DNA from: Brumicola pallidula DSM 14239 = ACAM 615
GTDB taxonomy: Bacteria; Pseudomonadota; Gammaproteobacteria; Enterobacterales; Alteromonadaceae
Direction of reading: 5' to 3'
Length of the DNA stretch: 64,000 nt
Assembly: GCF_000428905.1 (NCBI RefSeq)
Contig: NZ_KE386814.1
Span: forward strand, 62,001-126,000
Notes under the pieces: model-generated
Database searches by the model: none
Seen by the model: the letters and a program-made list of their open reading frames with translations, nothing else
What the model was told of the DNA's origin: nothing
Made by a program: the position numbers and the translations under genes
Part shown: piece by piece, positions 1 through 13,748 of the stretch
How the letters are laid out: the number at the start of each line of letters is the position of its first letter
How positions within the stretch are numbered: the stretch's first letter is position 1

Positions 1-254
1 GTAAGCTAAAGAGTAAAAATGAAATCCGTATTAGTACTTTATTTAAGAATGCACCGCATGAATTTCTTAACATGATTGTGGTGCATGAACTTGCACATTT
101 AAAAGAAAAAGAGCATAACAAAGCGTTTTATCAACTTTGCCGGCACATGCTGCCTGACTACCATCAAATAGAGTTTGATGTCAGAGTCTATTTAACCCAT
201 TTGGAAGAAAAGGGTGAAGTTTATATGAGTCAATCTGCTATTAACAAAACATGA
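1..254 (+). CDS. YgjP-like zinc-dependent metalloprotein, C-terminal part only
   Basis: The reading frame is open from base 3, so the gene starts before the window and only about 83 C-terminal residues are present. The visible part holds a zinc-peptidase motif, HELAH followed by LKEKEHN, so two His, a Glu and a third downstream His could form the usual HExxH site. This matches the YgjP-like (DUF45, M48-related) family, whose members are predicted metal-dependent hydrolases of unknown substrate. It ends four bases before the yacL reading frame opens on the same strand, so the two are probably co-transcribed. The family call is fairly safe; the substrate cannot be told. Confidence 0.75.
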   Translation, partial: KLKSKNEIRISTLFKNAPHEFLNMIVVHELAHLKEKEHNKAFYQLCRHMLPDYHQIEFDVRVYLTHLEEKGEVYMSQSAINKT

Positions 255-261
255 GGCAATG

Positions 262-630
262 ATGAATTATCAATTTATTCGGGATCAACAAGGCAGTCCA
301 GTTGCCGAATTTGATATGGGGAGTGAGACTTTTTCCCAATGGTTTACACAAGAGCTAGGGACGGATCAACACAAGATTGAAGGCATATTTAATGCAATTC
401 AAGAATTACAAAGTCGGCAAATTAAAGAGTTTGTGCTGCAAGGCAACGAAATTAATTTATTACTTGATCCAGATGAAGTAGAAGTTAGATCGAAAATTTT
501 AGATCTAGAAGCGCCAGAGGAATTGCCAGAGGGAACACAATTCTATGATCAGGAGTCTATAGCGGGTTGTGGACTCGAAGATTTTATCCGAGTGTTGCAA
601 TCGTGGAGCGATTTTGTTTCTGACAATTAA
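262..630 (+). CDS. yacL: YacL family protein (UPF0231)
   Basis: A 122-residue acidic protein that aligns by eye along its whole length with E. coli YacL: an N-terminal MNYQFIRD block, a central DPDEVEVR block (E. coli has DGEEVMVR) and a C-terminal YDQESIAGCGLEDF block (E. coli YDEESLSLCGVEDF). The function of UPF0231 is not known. Two ATGs lie side by side at 259 and 262; the second has the better spacing to GAGG at 253-256, and E. coli YacL also begins with a single Met-Asp-Tyr. It follows the upstream metalloprotein gene almost directly, which suggests one transcript. No membrane segment or signal peptide is visible. Confidence 0.8.
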   Translation: MNYQFIRDQQGSPVAEFDMGSETFSQWFTQELGTDQHKIEGIFNAIQELQSRQIKEFVLQGNEINLLLDPDEVEVRSKILDLEAPEELPEGTQFYDQESIAGCGLEDFIRVLQSWSDFVSDN

Positions 631-648
631 GCAAACAGATGACTGGAT

Positions 649-1332
649 TTGTGCTCTGTGACGGCTACAATTATAGACAATTTCGTTGCGCCAGAATGCT
701 TTCAAAAAATCCACATTTTATTTAAAAGTACTGATTTTCTATTGATAAATAAACCCAGTGGTTTGTTATCGCTCTCGGGTAAAAATCCATTGAATAAAGA
801 TTCAGTGCACTTTCGCCTAGTACAGGTTTTCCCTACCGCCAGTTTGGTACATCGTCTCGACTTGGGTACCTCAGGGATTATGCTAATTGCCCTGAATAAG
901 CCAGTAAATGCTAATTTGGCTAAGCAATTTCAGTTGCGCAGCGTGTTTAAAACGTACGTTAGTGTTTTAGCTGGCCACGTGGTTGACGACAGTGGGCAGA
1001 TTAATATGCCCATAGCCAAAGATCCTTTGTTATTTCCTCGCTCAAAAACTTGTGGTGAGCATGGCAAACAAGCGCAAACTAATTATCAGGTCCTTGAACG
1101 ACTACAAAGCCCTTTATCAACCCGCGTAAGATATGAGCCACTAACCGGTAGGACTCATCAATTGCGTATTCACAGTCAACATATTGGCCATCCTATTCTA
1201 GGTTGTGATTTATACGGCACACAACAAACTCATAAAGCTGCAAATAGACTGATGTTACATGCTGAAAAATTACAATTTGACCATCCGGTAACGGGAAAAC
1301 GGATAATGGCTGAATGTGCTTGCCCTTTTTAG
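649..1332 (+). CDS. rluA: RluA-family RNA pseudouridine synthase
   Basis: Converts uridine to pseudouridine in structured RNA. The sequence shows the family hallmark HRLDLGTSG, with catalytic Asp at about residue 71, preceded by NKPSGLLS and followed by GKQAQTNY and TGRTHQLRIHS. These blocks, the overall length (227 residues against 219) and the GHPILGCDLYG segment match E. coli RluA, which modifies tRNA U32 and 23S rRNA U746, better than the longer RluB/C/D enzymes, which carry extra N-terminal domains. There is no ATG in frame near the start; TTG at 649 or GTG at 658 must be used, neither with a clear ribosome-binding site. RNA targets are inferred from similarity only. Confidence 0.75.
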   Translation: MCSVTATIIDNFVAPECFQKIHILFKSTDFLLINKPSGLLSLSGKNPLNKDSVHFRLVQVFPTASLVHRLDLGTSGIMLIALNKPVNANLAKQFQLRSVFKTYVSVLAGHVVDDSGQINMPIAKDPLLFPRSKTCGEHGKQAQTNYQVLERLQSPLSTRVRYEPLTGRTHQLRIHSQHIGHPILGCDLYGTQQTHKAANRLMLHAEKLQFDHPVTGKRIMAECACPF

Positions 1333-1484
1333 TGGGGCTTATTTAGCGTTTTTCTGTTAGCAGCTATTCTCAAAGGACTACTATGTAGGGGGGCTGTTTA
1401 GGAGCAGTAAACAAATCGTCTATGTTCAGATTAATAGACCCGTATTTTGTTTTACTCTCGATGTGAGGTCGCTTAAATAGACAT

Positions 1485-1515
1485 AAAAAAGGGATGCCAT
1501 TTGGCATCCCTTTTT
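1485..1515. terminator. Bidirectional intrinsic terminator between rluA and fadA
   Basis: A perfect palindrome GGGATGCCATTTGGCATCCC at 1491-1510 is flanked by six A on the left and five T on the right, so it can stop transcripts from both convergent genes. It lies 16 bases beyond the fadA stop codon. Confidence 0.85.
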
Positions 1516-1530
1516 CGTGCTTAAAAGCCT

Positions 1531-4870
<3,340 letters not shown>

Positions 4871-4942
4871 TATATTCTCCTGTGACATTTACAACATGCA
4901 TTATAGAAATTGTTAAGATTAACCACCATTTTTCGGCAGTGG

Positions 4943-5004
4943 TTTATACTATACTTGAACGTTCTGACAAATATTGTGGTATTAATTGATACAGAACATT
5001 CTGA
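4943..5004 (-). promoter_or_regulatory. fadBA promoter with paired GAAC-type operator-like boxes
   Basis: Read leftward, TTGTCA (4965-4970) and TATAAA (4943-4948) are 16 bases apart and point into fadB. The spacer contains the palindrome GAACGTTC, and the surrounding 11-mer GAACGTTCTGA (4957-4967) recurs with one change as GAACATTCTGA at 4994-5004, 37 bases away. In many gammaproteobacteria fad genes are repressed by PsrA or FadR. The half-site looks somewhat like published PsrA boxes, but that assignment is inference from memory. The promoter call rests on hexamer match and spacing only. Confidence 0.5.
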
Positions 5005-5110
5005 TAGATTATCAACACGGTTGTGAATACTAATTTTTCAAGAACTCATTGTACCAGTTATTTTTTTGTTTGTTTAATGTAATTAACTTTTAACAACAAC
5101 GGAAACCCCA

Positions 5111-7096
5111 TTGTCTAACGTTATAGTGACTATGTATTGCTTGTTTTTAATATTCGGTATGTTTTTATCTGATGTTGCCTTTTCGCTTGAAAATAGATCA
5201 CCAGAAAAAGAATTAGAGAGTCAACGTGCTGAATTTTTGCGAATAGAAAAACAAGTTTGGAGCACCAGTGATAAAGATTTTGCAACGTTAATAATCAACT
5301 TAGGTGACTACCCATTAGTCCCTTATTTGATAGAAAAAAAAATTTTGCATGGGTTAACAACTAAGAAAGTCGATCAAGTTAGCGCTTTTCTTAAAGAATA
5401 TAAAGACACGCCGCTGGAGCGTCGTGTTTTACGCCCGTGGCTGCGATACCTTGCGAAGAAAAACCGCAAAAGCTTATTTACGGAGTTTTACGCGCCAATG
5501 GGTGACATCAAATTAACGTGCCGATATTTGCGTTATCAACTCGAGGACAATGTTAATAAAGATCAGTTATATTCGCAAGTCGCTGACTTGTGGAACGTCA
5601 GTAAGTCGCAACCGAAAGACTGCGATCCTTTATTTAAAAAGTGGAAAGCTGACGGTCAATTGAATGAAGAGTTAATCTTGCAACGCATTGCTAAAGCAGC
5701 AAATGGTGGACAATACTCTATTATTGCTTATCTGAGAACGTTATTACCGGAAGATAAAAAGTACCTCGCTGATTTATGGTATAAAACGAGAAAGTCTCCC
5801 TCTACAGTAAAGAGACTGAATGTATTTAAAGGCCATTATCCTTATATTGAGACAGAAATTATCAGTTATGGTTTAGGGCGTCTAATTTGGCGAAATAAAG
5901 CTGCGTCTATAAAAACATGGGAACGAGCACAGAAGAAATTTACATTTACTGACGAACAACAAGCGCATGTTGCGAATAGGTTTGCAATTAGCATGGCTAT
6001 ATCGAGACACCAAGATGCTGAATATTGGCTAATTAAATCAGAGTTATTAGAGCAGGATCCGGAAGTGTTGCGCTGGCATCTGGCCACATTGTTAAAAGAG
6101 CAAAAGTGGCCGAGTATTATAAACTTGATAGAAAAAGCGTCACCCACCTTAACTCGCGCTCATGACTATCAATATTGGTTAGCCCGCAGTTATGCTGAGT
6201 TGGGTAATGATTACAAGGCGAATGAGCTATTCAAGCAATTGGCAGGAGAGCGTCATTACTATGGATTTTTAGCGAGTGCTAGGTTAGAGCAATCTTTTAA
6301 CTTTCAGAATCAGCCTCTGGTTATCGAAAAAGAGGTGATTGAACGACTTAAACAACTGCCTAGCGCTAAGCGTGCTTTTGAACTCAAAAAGTTAGGGAGA
6401 TTCCACGAGGCAAGATTGGAATGGCGCTTTGTGCAACAACAATTGGACGATCAGGAAAGGCTAGCATCGGCGGTTATTGCGAGTCAATGGGGTTGGCATG
6501 ATCAAGCTATATTTACCTTTACCAATACAGGTTATTTGAATGATGTTAATAGGCGATTCCCCATGGCCTATTCGGATATTCTGACCAAAGAGGCGCAACG
6601 TAATAAAATTGATCCTGAGTGGGCATTTGCTATTGCGCGCAGAGAAAGCTCTTTTATGAGCGATGCGGTGTCGTCAGCGAAGGCCTTTGGGTTGATGCAG
6701 GTGTTGCCGTCAACAGCTAGGTATTTAGAGAAAAAACGAGTGTCAAATCGCGCCTTAATGAATCCCAATACAAATGCTAAATTGGGTAATAAGTATTTAC
6801 GCTATTTAATGGATAAAGTAGACAACAATACGCTACTTGCGACTGCTTCATACAACGCAGGCTGGAGTAGGGTGAAAAGTTGGTTGCCGACCAGTGAAAC
6901 GGTAGGTGCAGACTTATGGATCGAAACTATTCCCTATAGAGAAACCAGAAACTACGTTAAAGCGGTCATGGCATACAAGCAAATTTATCAACACCAATTA
7001 TTTGAAATCAGTGATTCAAAAACACCACAACCAATAGGTAATTCAGTTTTCGGTGAGTTAGTTCAAATGCAAATTCCGATCACGGTTGGCGACTAA
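5111..7096 (+). CDS. slt: Soluble lytic murein transglycosylase (Slt70 type)
   Basis: Periplasmic exo-acting muramidase that cleaves MurNAc-GlcNAc bonds of peptidoglycan to 1,6-anhydro products. The N-terminus is a hydrophobic export signal ending near VAFS. The long middle (about 30-450) is a helical superhelix typical of Slt70. The C-terminal catalytic domain carries the acid Glu in AIARRESSF (about residue 512), then AFGLMQVLPSTA, a tandem Asn segment NTNAKLGNKYL, and ATASYNAG. Length (661) is close to E. coli Slt (645). No ATG fits well: TTG at 5111 has a weak GGAA before it, and ATG at 5132 would leave only a short signal peptide. It stands alone, divergent from fadBA. Confidence 0.9.
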   Translation: MSNVIVTMYCLFLIFGMFLSDVAFSLENRSPEKELESQRAEFLRIEKQVWSTSDKDFATLIINLGDYPLVPYLIEKKILHGLTTKKVDQVSAFLKEYKDTPLERRVLRPWLRYLAKKNRKSLFTEFYAPMGDIKLTCRYLRYQLEDNVNKDQLYSQVADLWNVSKSQPKDCDPLFKKWKADGQLNEELILQRIAKAANGGQYSIIAYLRTLLPEDKKYLADLWYKTRKSPSTVKRLNVFKGHYPYIETEIISYGLGRLIWRNKAASIKTWERAQKKFTFTDEQQAHVANRFAISMAISRHQDAEYWLIKSELLEQDPEVLRWHLATLLKEQKWPSIINLIEKASPTLTRAHDYQYWLARSYAELGNDYKANELFKQLAGERHYYGFLASARLEQSFNFQNQPLVIEKEVIERLKQLPSAKRAFELKKLGRFHEARLEWRFVQQQLDDQERLASAVIASQWGWHDQAIFTFTNTGYLNDVNRRFPMAYSDILTKEAQRNKIDPEWAFAIARRESSFMSDAVSSAKAFGLMQVLPSTARYLEKKRVSNRALMNPNTNAKLGNKYLRYLMDKVDNNTLLATASYNAGWSRVKSWLPTSETVGADLWIETIPYRETRNYVKAVMAYKQIYQHQLFEISDSKTPQPIGNSVFGELVQMQIPITVGD

Positions 7097-7222
7097 AACT
7101 AGCTGACACTGTCTTTATATCGCTGACATCTAAGTGATGGCGTGCTAGCCTAATGGTACCAAGCACACTGCGCAAAAAATAATGTAAAAGTCAACCAAAT
7201 AAAGTTGATACCCATACGCTAA

Positions 7223-8560
<1,338 letters not shown>

Positions 8561-8616
8561 CGTTGCCATCTGCAAACTTATTGTCATACACAGCTACACG
8601 AGTAACTGAAGGAATA

Positions 8617-8658
8617 AGAGGCCAACTAATCGGCATTCGCCTATGAAGTGGCTTTTTT
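8617..8658 (+). terminator. Probable intrinsic terminator after pepQ
   Basis: GCCAACT (from 8621) can pair with AGTGGC (8647-8652) with a one-base bulge, and six T follow at once. The loop is long, about 20 bases, so this is weaker than the other terminators in the window. Confidence 0.45.
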
Positions 8659-8791
8659 GAGTCTGAGTATTTAGTGAAGAAGCTTTTATATTTTCTGTTG
8701 CCTGCACAAAATTTCTGCTATTATTTGCAACCATTGCGTTGAACGAAGCAACATAATTGTATTTGAAGACGCAGTGTTAAAAGGGATTTTT

Positions 8792-9097
8792 ATGAAACGG
8801 TCTATTCTTAATAGCGCATTTTTTGCACTTCTTTACGGCGCCTTGCCATTGCAAATGATTTCATTTTTTTATTCACAGTGGGCACTCTGGTTTTTTCTAT
8901 GTTTACCCGTGTTGTTTGTTTTGGCCAAGTCACAAGACTATCTTTATCAAAAAGAGGGTAAAACCTATTTCCGGCGTATTCCGTTTTTTGCTGGCATACT
9001 GCTCAACCAGATAAATGATATGGGCGATTTGAAGCTAGTTGACACATCGGCAACGGTCCAAATTTTATGGGCGAACATAGAGTTTCGCCGAACATAA
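8792..9097 (+). CDS. Small hypothetical membrane protein
   Basis: A 101-residue protein I do not recognise. Residues 1-50 are two closely spaced hydrophobic segments separated by a short turn (around FFYSQWA), so it probably spans the inner membrane twice. A basic cytoplasmic-looking stretch KSQDYLYQKEGKTYFRRIP follows, then a short tail. The ATG at 8792 was preferred over an in-frame GTG at 8774 because AAGGGA sits seven bases before the ATG. It lies between pepQ and the convergent ispB, with its own upstream gap of about 230 bases. Codon use resembles the neighbours, so it is probably a real gene; no function can be proposed. Confidence 0.6.
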   Translation: MKRSILNSAFFALLYGALPLQMISFFYSQWALWFFLCLPVLFVLAKSQDYLYQKEGKTYFRRIPFFAGILLNQINDMGDLKLVDTSATVQILWANIEFRRT

Positions 9098-9153
9098 GAG
9101 TTCCACTGGCTTATGGTGGTAAGTGGCGATAAAAATGCAGTGCGTCAAAAGCA

Positions 9154-10125
9154 TTAGTAGTTTCTGTTAACGGATAAATCTGCGAGTCCAATTAGAGCTT
9201 CTTTAAATTCGCTGTCAGGAATAGCAGTTAATGCCTCTTTCGCTTTTTGAGCTTCAATTTCAGCACATTCGCGTGTGTAAGCTAGTGAACCAGTGGCTTG
9301 CATTACTTTTAAAATATGATCGAAATGTGCCATACCATTTGCGTTCTCAATTGCGTCTCGAATGAGACGCGCATCTGCCATTCCACAATGCCACATTGCA
9401 TGTAAAAGAGGTAATGTTGGCTTACCTTCAGCTAAATCATCACCTGCATTCTTACCCATCTCATCTGCTTGTGCTGTGTAATCAAGGACATCATCAATGA
9501 GTTGAAACGCAGTGCCTAAATGCTTTCCATACGCCTGCATTGCTAATTCAATTTCTTCATTTTGATCCGTTAGTATGGCCGCAAGTTGAGTTGCAGCCTC
9601 AAACAAACGCGCCGTCTTGCTATAAATAACCTCTAAATAGCTTGCTTCGGTGGTGTCAGGATCGTTGCAATTCATTAATTGCATGACTTCACCTTGTGCA
9701 ATGCGGTTGGTTGCGTCAGATAAAATGTCCATTACTCTCATGCGTTTTAAGCTAACCATCATCTGAAAGGCACGTGAATACAAGAAGTCACCCACTAATA
9801 CACTCGCTTGGTTACCAAATACCGCATTAGCGGTCTCTTGCCCGCGGCGCATAGTCGACTCATCGACAACATCGTCATGCAATAGTGTTGCTGTATGTAT
9901 AAATTCAATAATAGCCGCCAACGTGTGGTGCTCATCGTTTTTAATATTGAGGGACCGAGCAGCCAAGACCGTGAGCAATGGACGCAATCTTTTGCCGCCG
10001 CTGTTAACGATGTAAAAACCGAGTTGATTAATAAGGGCAACGTCAGAATCAACTTGCGTTTGAATCAGTTTATTAACTGCCTGCATGTCCAATGCAGTGA
10101 GTGATTGAATACTTGCTAAATCCAT
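9154..10125 (-). CDS. ispB: Octaprenyl diphosphate synthase
   Basis: Trans-prenyltransferase that extends farnesyl diphosphate with isopentenyl diphosphate to make the ubiquinone/menaquinone side chain. The 323-residue protein has the first aspartate-rich motif LLHDDVVDEST at about 82-92, the KRLRP substrate-binding segment at 45-49, and the second Asp motif LIDDVLDY, followed by GKNAGDDLAEGKPTLP. It lies divergently beside rplU-rpmA, the same order as in E. coli and most gammaproteobacteria, which supports ispB over the related ispA. Side-chain length cannot be read from sequence alone; octaprenyl is the usual product in this group. Confidence 0.93.
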   Translation of the reverse strand: MDLASIQSLTALDMQAVNKLIQTQVDSDVALINQLGFYIVNSGGKRLRPLLTVLAARSLNIKNDEHHTLAAIIEFIHTATLLHDDVVDESTMRRGQETANAVFGNQASVLVGDFLYSRAFQMMVSLKRMRVMDILSDATNRIAQGEVMQLMNCNDPDTTEASYLEVIYSKTARLFEAATQLAAILTDQNEEIELAMQAYGKHLGTAFQLIDDVLDYTAQADEMGKNAGDDLAEGKPTLPLLHAMWHCGMADARLIRDAIENANGMAHFDHILKVMQATGSLAYTRECAEIEAQKAKEALTAIPDSEFKEALIGLADLSVNRNY

Positions 10126-10293
10126 ATTGAACTCGTACCGGGCCTAAAGTTAAAGAATATAAGTGATGTGCGGTAGTGTACATTAATCTATAATGCCATG
10201 TACAAAACTGATGCAAATAAGACTTATTTTGCTCCCTTATTATGGCTATTTCTACGTAATTGAAAATACCCAGAATAAAATTCGGTTTTGTGC

Positions 10294-10322
10294 TTGATAG
10301 ATTAGATTCCATAAAGTACAAT
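10294..10322 (+). promoter_or_regulatory. Sigma-70 promoter of rplU-rpmA
   Basis: TTGATA (10294-10299) and TACAAT (10317-10322) are separated by exactly 17 bases and face rplU, giving an expected start about 50 bases before the rplU ATG. Confidence 0.65.
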
Positions 10323-10376
10323 TCGCGCCCTGTTTTTTGAATAAAAAGCGCTTGTATGCGCAGTGCGGAGAAATAT

Positions 10377-10688
10377 ATGTACGCGGTTTTCCAAAGTGGT
10401 GGTAAACAACACCGTGTGGCCGAAGGTCAAACCGTTCGTCTTGAAAAGATTGAAGTGGCTCCAGGTGAGTCAATCGAATTCGATAATATCTTGATGATTA
10501 GCAATGGCGAAGATGTAAAAATCGGAACCCCTTATGTTGCTGGTGGTAAAGTTACAGCTGAGATCGTTGTTCACGGTCGTGGCGAAAAAATTAAAGTAGT
10601 TAAGTTCCGTCGACGTAAGCATAGTCGTACGCAGATGGGACATCGCCAGTGGTTTACGGAAGTAAAAATCACTGCAATCAACGCATAA
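10377..10688 (+). CDS. rplU: 50S ribosomal protein L21
   Basis: Component of the large ribosomal subunit that binds 23S rRNA. The 103-residue protein is nearly collinear with E. coli L21: [14 protein letters not shown] at the N-terminus and the highly basic [19 protein letters not shown] block near the C-terminus. Seven further in-frame codons precede the chosen ATG, but the conserved family start and length fix it at 10377, with GGAG just upstream. First gene of the rplU-rpmA operon, 15 bases before rpmA. Confidence 0.97.
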   Translation: MYAVFQSGGKQHRVAEGQTVRLEKIEVAPGESIEFDNILMISNGEDVKIGTPYVAGGKVTAEIVVHGRGEKIKVVKFRRRKHSRTQMGHRQWFTEVKITAINA

Positions 10689-10703
10689 TAGGAGCACTAA
10701 CTC

Positions 10704-10961
10704 ATGGCACATAAAAAAGCTGGTGGTAGTACTAAAAACGGTCGCGATTCAGAAAGTAAACGCTTAGGCGTTAAACGCTACGGCGGCCAAGATGTATTAG
10801 CTGGTAACATTATTGTTCGTCAGCGTGGAACTAAGTTTCACCCTGGTAACAACATGGGTATCGGTAAAGACCATACGTTATTCGCTCTTACAGCGGGTAA
10901 AGTACAGTTTGAAATCAAAGGTCCTAAAAACCGCAGATTTGTCAGTATTCTTGCTGATTAA
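10704..10961 (+). CDS. rpmA: 50S ribosomal protein L27
   Basis: An 85-residue ribosomal protein whose flexible N-terminus ([10 protein letters not shown]) reaches the peptidyl transferase centre. The sequence [24 protein letters not shown] is diagnostic of L27. The protein begins directly with the mature MAHKKAGG sequence, so there is no cleaved N-terminal extension of the Firmicutes kind. AGGAG lies eight bases before ATG. It is followed by a strong terminator, so obgE, which is often co-transcribed with L27 elsewhere, is separated here by 561 bases. Confidence 0.97.
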   Translation: MAHKKAGGSTKNGRDSESKRLGVKRYGGQDVLAGNIIVRQRGTKFHPGNNMGIGKDHTLFALTAGKVQFEIKGPKNRRFVSILAD

Positions 10962-10980
10962 TCTGGTTTAAAGCATATCG

Positions 10981-11008
10981 AAAACCCCGCTATCGGCGGG
11001 GTTTTTTT
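10981..11008 (+). terminator. Intrinsic terminator of rplU-rpmA
   Basis: CCCCGC at 10985-10990 pairs with GCGGGG after a five-base loop, flanked by AAAA on the left and a run of eight T on the right. Confidence 0.92.
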
Positions 11009-11120
11009 TGCGTAATTCTTTAGCCCGGAGCTTATAGCAGATGTTTTCTGGCGTAAAATATGCTCATTTATTTATAATCGAGTGTTTTTGTATTGCTGGT
11101 TATTGAACCGTCATTTTATA

Positions 11121-11219
11121 TACAAGCCCCTTTCTCAAAAAAACGCGGCGAATCCATCCATGGTAGGGTTCGTAATTTCATCCTTGAGATTAGCGGTTTT
11201 TTTGAGAAAGGGGCTTGTA
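11121..11219. mobile_element. MITE-like inverted-repeat element with TA at both ends
   Basis: Two perfect 24-base inverted arms lie at 11121-11144 and 11196-11219, starting TACAAGCCCC and ending GGGGCTTGTA. They enclose 51 bases that themselves can form a hairpin (CGAATCC at 11149 against GGGTTCG at 11166). If the outer TA is a duplicated target, the element is 95 bp, CAAGCCCC to GGGGCTTG, as expected of a non-autonomous relative of IS630/Tc1-type transposons. No coding capacity. The same DNA would fold in RNA into a very stable stem, so a role as processing site cannot be excluded. The transposon link is inference. Confidence 0.55.
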
Positions 11220-11439
11220 CATACACTGATTAGCAATTTTGTTTTTTAGTAATATGTTAATTGTTTAATGCCCCGATCTTATACTCTATTTGTGAAAAAC
11301 AGGTATGTTTGTAACGCGGTAGCACTTTGTATGAAATATGACACTGATATGTACAAGGATCTTGACAGCGGCATATAAAGAGCTGAATTGTTTAGAGTTT
11401 AAAGCTGGTTTAAAGACCAGTTACTGGTACAGCAAAAAC

Positions 11440-11448
11440 TGCTATACT
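11440..11448 (+). promoter_or_regulatory. Possible extended -10 promoter of obgE
   Basis: TGCTATACT fits an extended -10 element, 75 bases before the obgE ATG. There is no good -35 at 17 bases, so the call is tentative. Confidence 0.35.
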
Positions 11449-11513
11449 TAAAGCGTAATTTCGTGTGAAGGCATTGCACTTGGCTTGCTGACGCGCACCA
11501 ACCACAGGTTTAG

Positions 11514-12701
<1,188 letters not shown>

Positions 12702-12746
12702 ACAGTAAAGGTAGCGTGCATTGAATAATATATTGGACATACACAG

Positions 12747-13232
12747 ATGATATCAATGATTGCCGCCATGGCAGAAAATCGCATAATTGGTGCTGATAAT
12801 GATATGCCTTGGCATTTGCCAGCAGATCTAAAGCACTTCAAATCGGTTACCATGGGCAAACCTGTGCTCATGGGTAGAAAAACCTATGAGTCGATTGGAA
12901 GGGCGCTACCAGGGCGCCCAAATATTGTTATTACTGCCAATAAATCTTATGTATTACGTGATGCAACGGTTGTGACATCCATCGAGGCGGCTATGCAAGA
13001 AGCATCCGTTTTTGATGAAGTCATGATCATTGGAGGCGGAAGCATTTATAAATCGATGTTGGCACAAGCGCAAAGACTGTATTTGACCTTTATCGATTTA
13101 AAGGTTGATGGCGATACACAATTCCCAGATTATGAAGCAAACGCTAATTGGATTGAGCTGGCCCGAGAAACTCACCAAAAAGACGATAAAAACCCACATG
13201 ATTACACCTTTGTTACGCTTGAACGTGCTTAA
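12747..13232 (+). CDS. folA: Dihydrofolate reductase
   Basis: Reduces dihydrofolate to tetrahydrofolate with NADPH; the trimethoprim target. The 161-residue protein shows the active-site segment NDMPWHLPADLKHFK with the catalytic acidic residue about 27, the NADPH-binding MGRKTYESIGRALPGR, and IGGGSIYKSML. It begins 45 bases after obgE on the same strand and may be co-transcribed. Its last 20 bases overlap the 3' end of the convergent membrane protein gene. Confidence 0.95.
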   Translation: MISMIAAMAENRIIGADNDMPWHLPADLKHFKSVTMGKPVLMGRKTYESIGRALPGRPNIVITANKSYVLRDATVVTSIEAAMQEASVFDEVMIIGGGSIYKSMLAQAQRLYLTFIDLKVDGDTQFPDYEANANWIELARETHQKDDKNPHDYTFVTLERA

Positions 13233-13734
13233 GCTTTTTGGTTAATGAAACACTATATACATACCCGTAGACCGCACTAAAAAAAATCGACGGTGCCACT
13301 GTTAGCCATAAATTAGGCGTCATAAAAGCAATATTCACTCCTATTACAAACACACTCTGCACTGCAATTGCCGGTAATGGCGTTATCAACATGCCGGGTA
13401 TACAACTTCCTTTGCGGGCATGTTCAATATTTAGCAAAGACGCTTCAAAGGCTTTGCTTGTTGCACATTCTTTGCTAAAAAAACTAGGTTTTGCCAGTGT
13501 CGGAATAACAAATGGAAGGCAATATTGTTCATTTCTAAAAACTTTATGACAAAGCTCCAGTACAAAGGTGAATATAAGTGTAATACCACCGCTGTAAGTA
13601 CCTTGCACTAATGCCGCTTTATAAAGAATGTTGGTGTCATCAGTGACTAAACTGTTAGCGTAGTAAGCCCACGCAGCATAAAAAAAGAAAGCAATGAGAC
13701 CAGATATAGCGAGTCGTACGAAAGCAAAAATCAT
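13213..13734 (-). CDS. Hypothetical multi-pass membrane protein downstream of rpoS
   Basis: A 173-residue protein not recognised by me. Four hydrophobic segments are visible: about 5-24, 45-63, 112-132 and 137-158, so it is probably an inner-membrane protein with a cytoplasmic-like central loop (about 68-108, with two Cys: KECATSK and KGSCIPG). It starts 14 bases after the rpoS stop on the same strand and could be read from the rpoS transcript, which would make it a stationary-phase gene; that is inference. Its 3' end overlaps folA by 20 bases on the opposite strand. No good ribosome-binding site is seen before the ATG. Confidence 0.6.
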   Translation of the reverse strand: MIFAFVRLAISGLIAFFFYAAWAYYANSLVTDDTNILYKAALVQGTYSGGITLIFTFVLELCHKVFRNEQYCLPFVIPTLAKPSFFSKECATSKAFEASLLNIEHARKGSCIPGMLITPLPAIAVQSVFVIGVNIAFMTPNLWLTVAPSIFFSAVYGYVYSVSLTKKLKHVQA

Positions 13735-13748
13735 GAGTTTAGTTTTTA

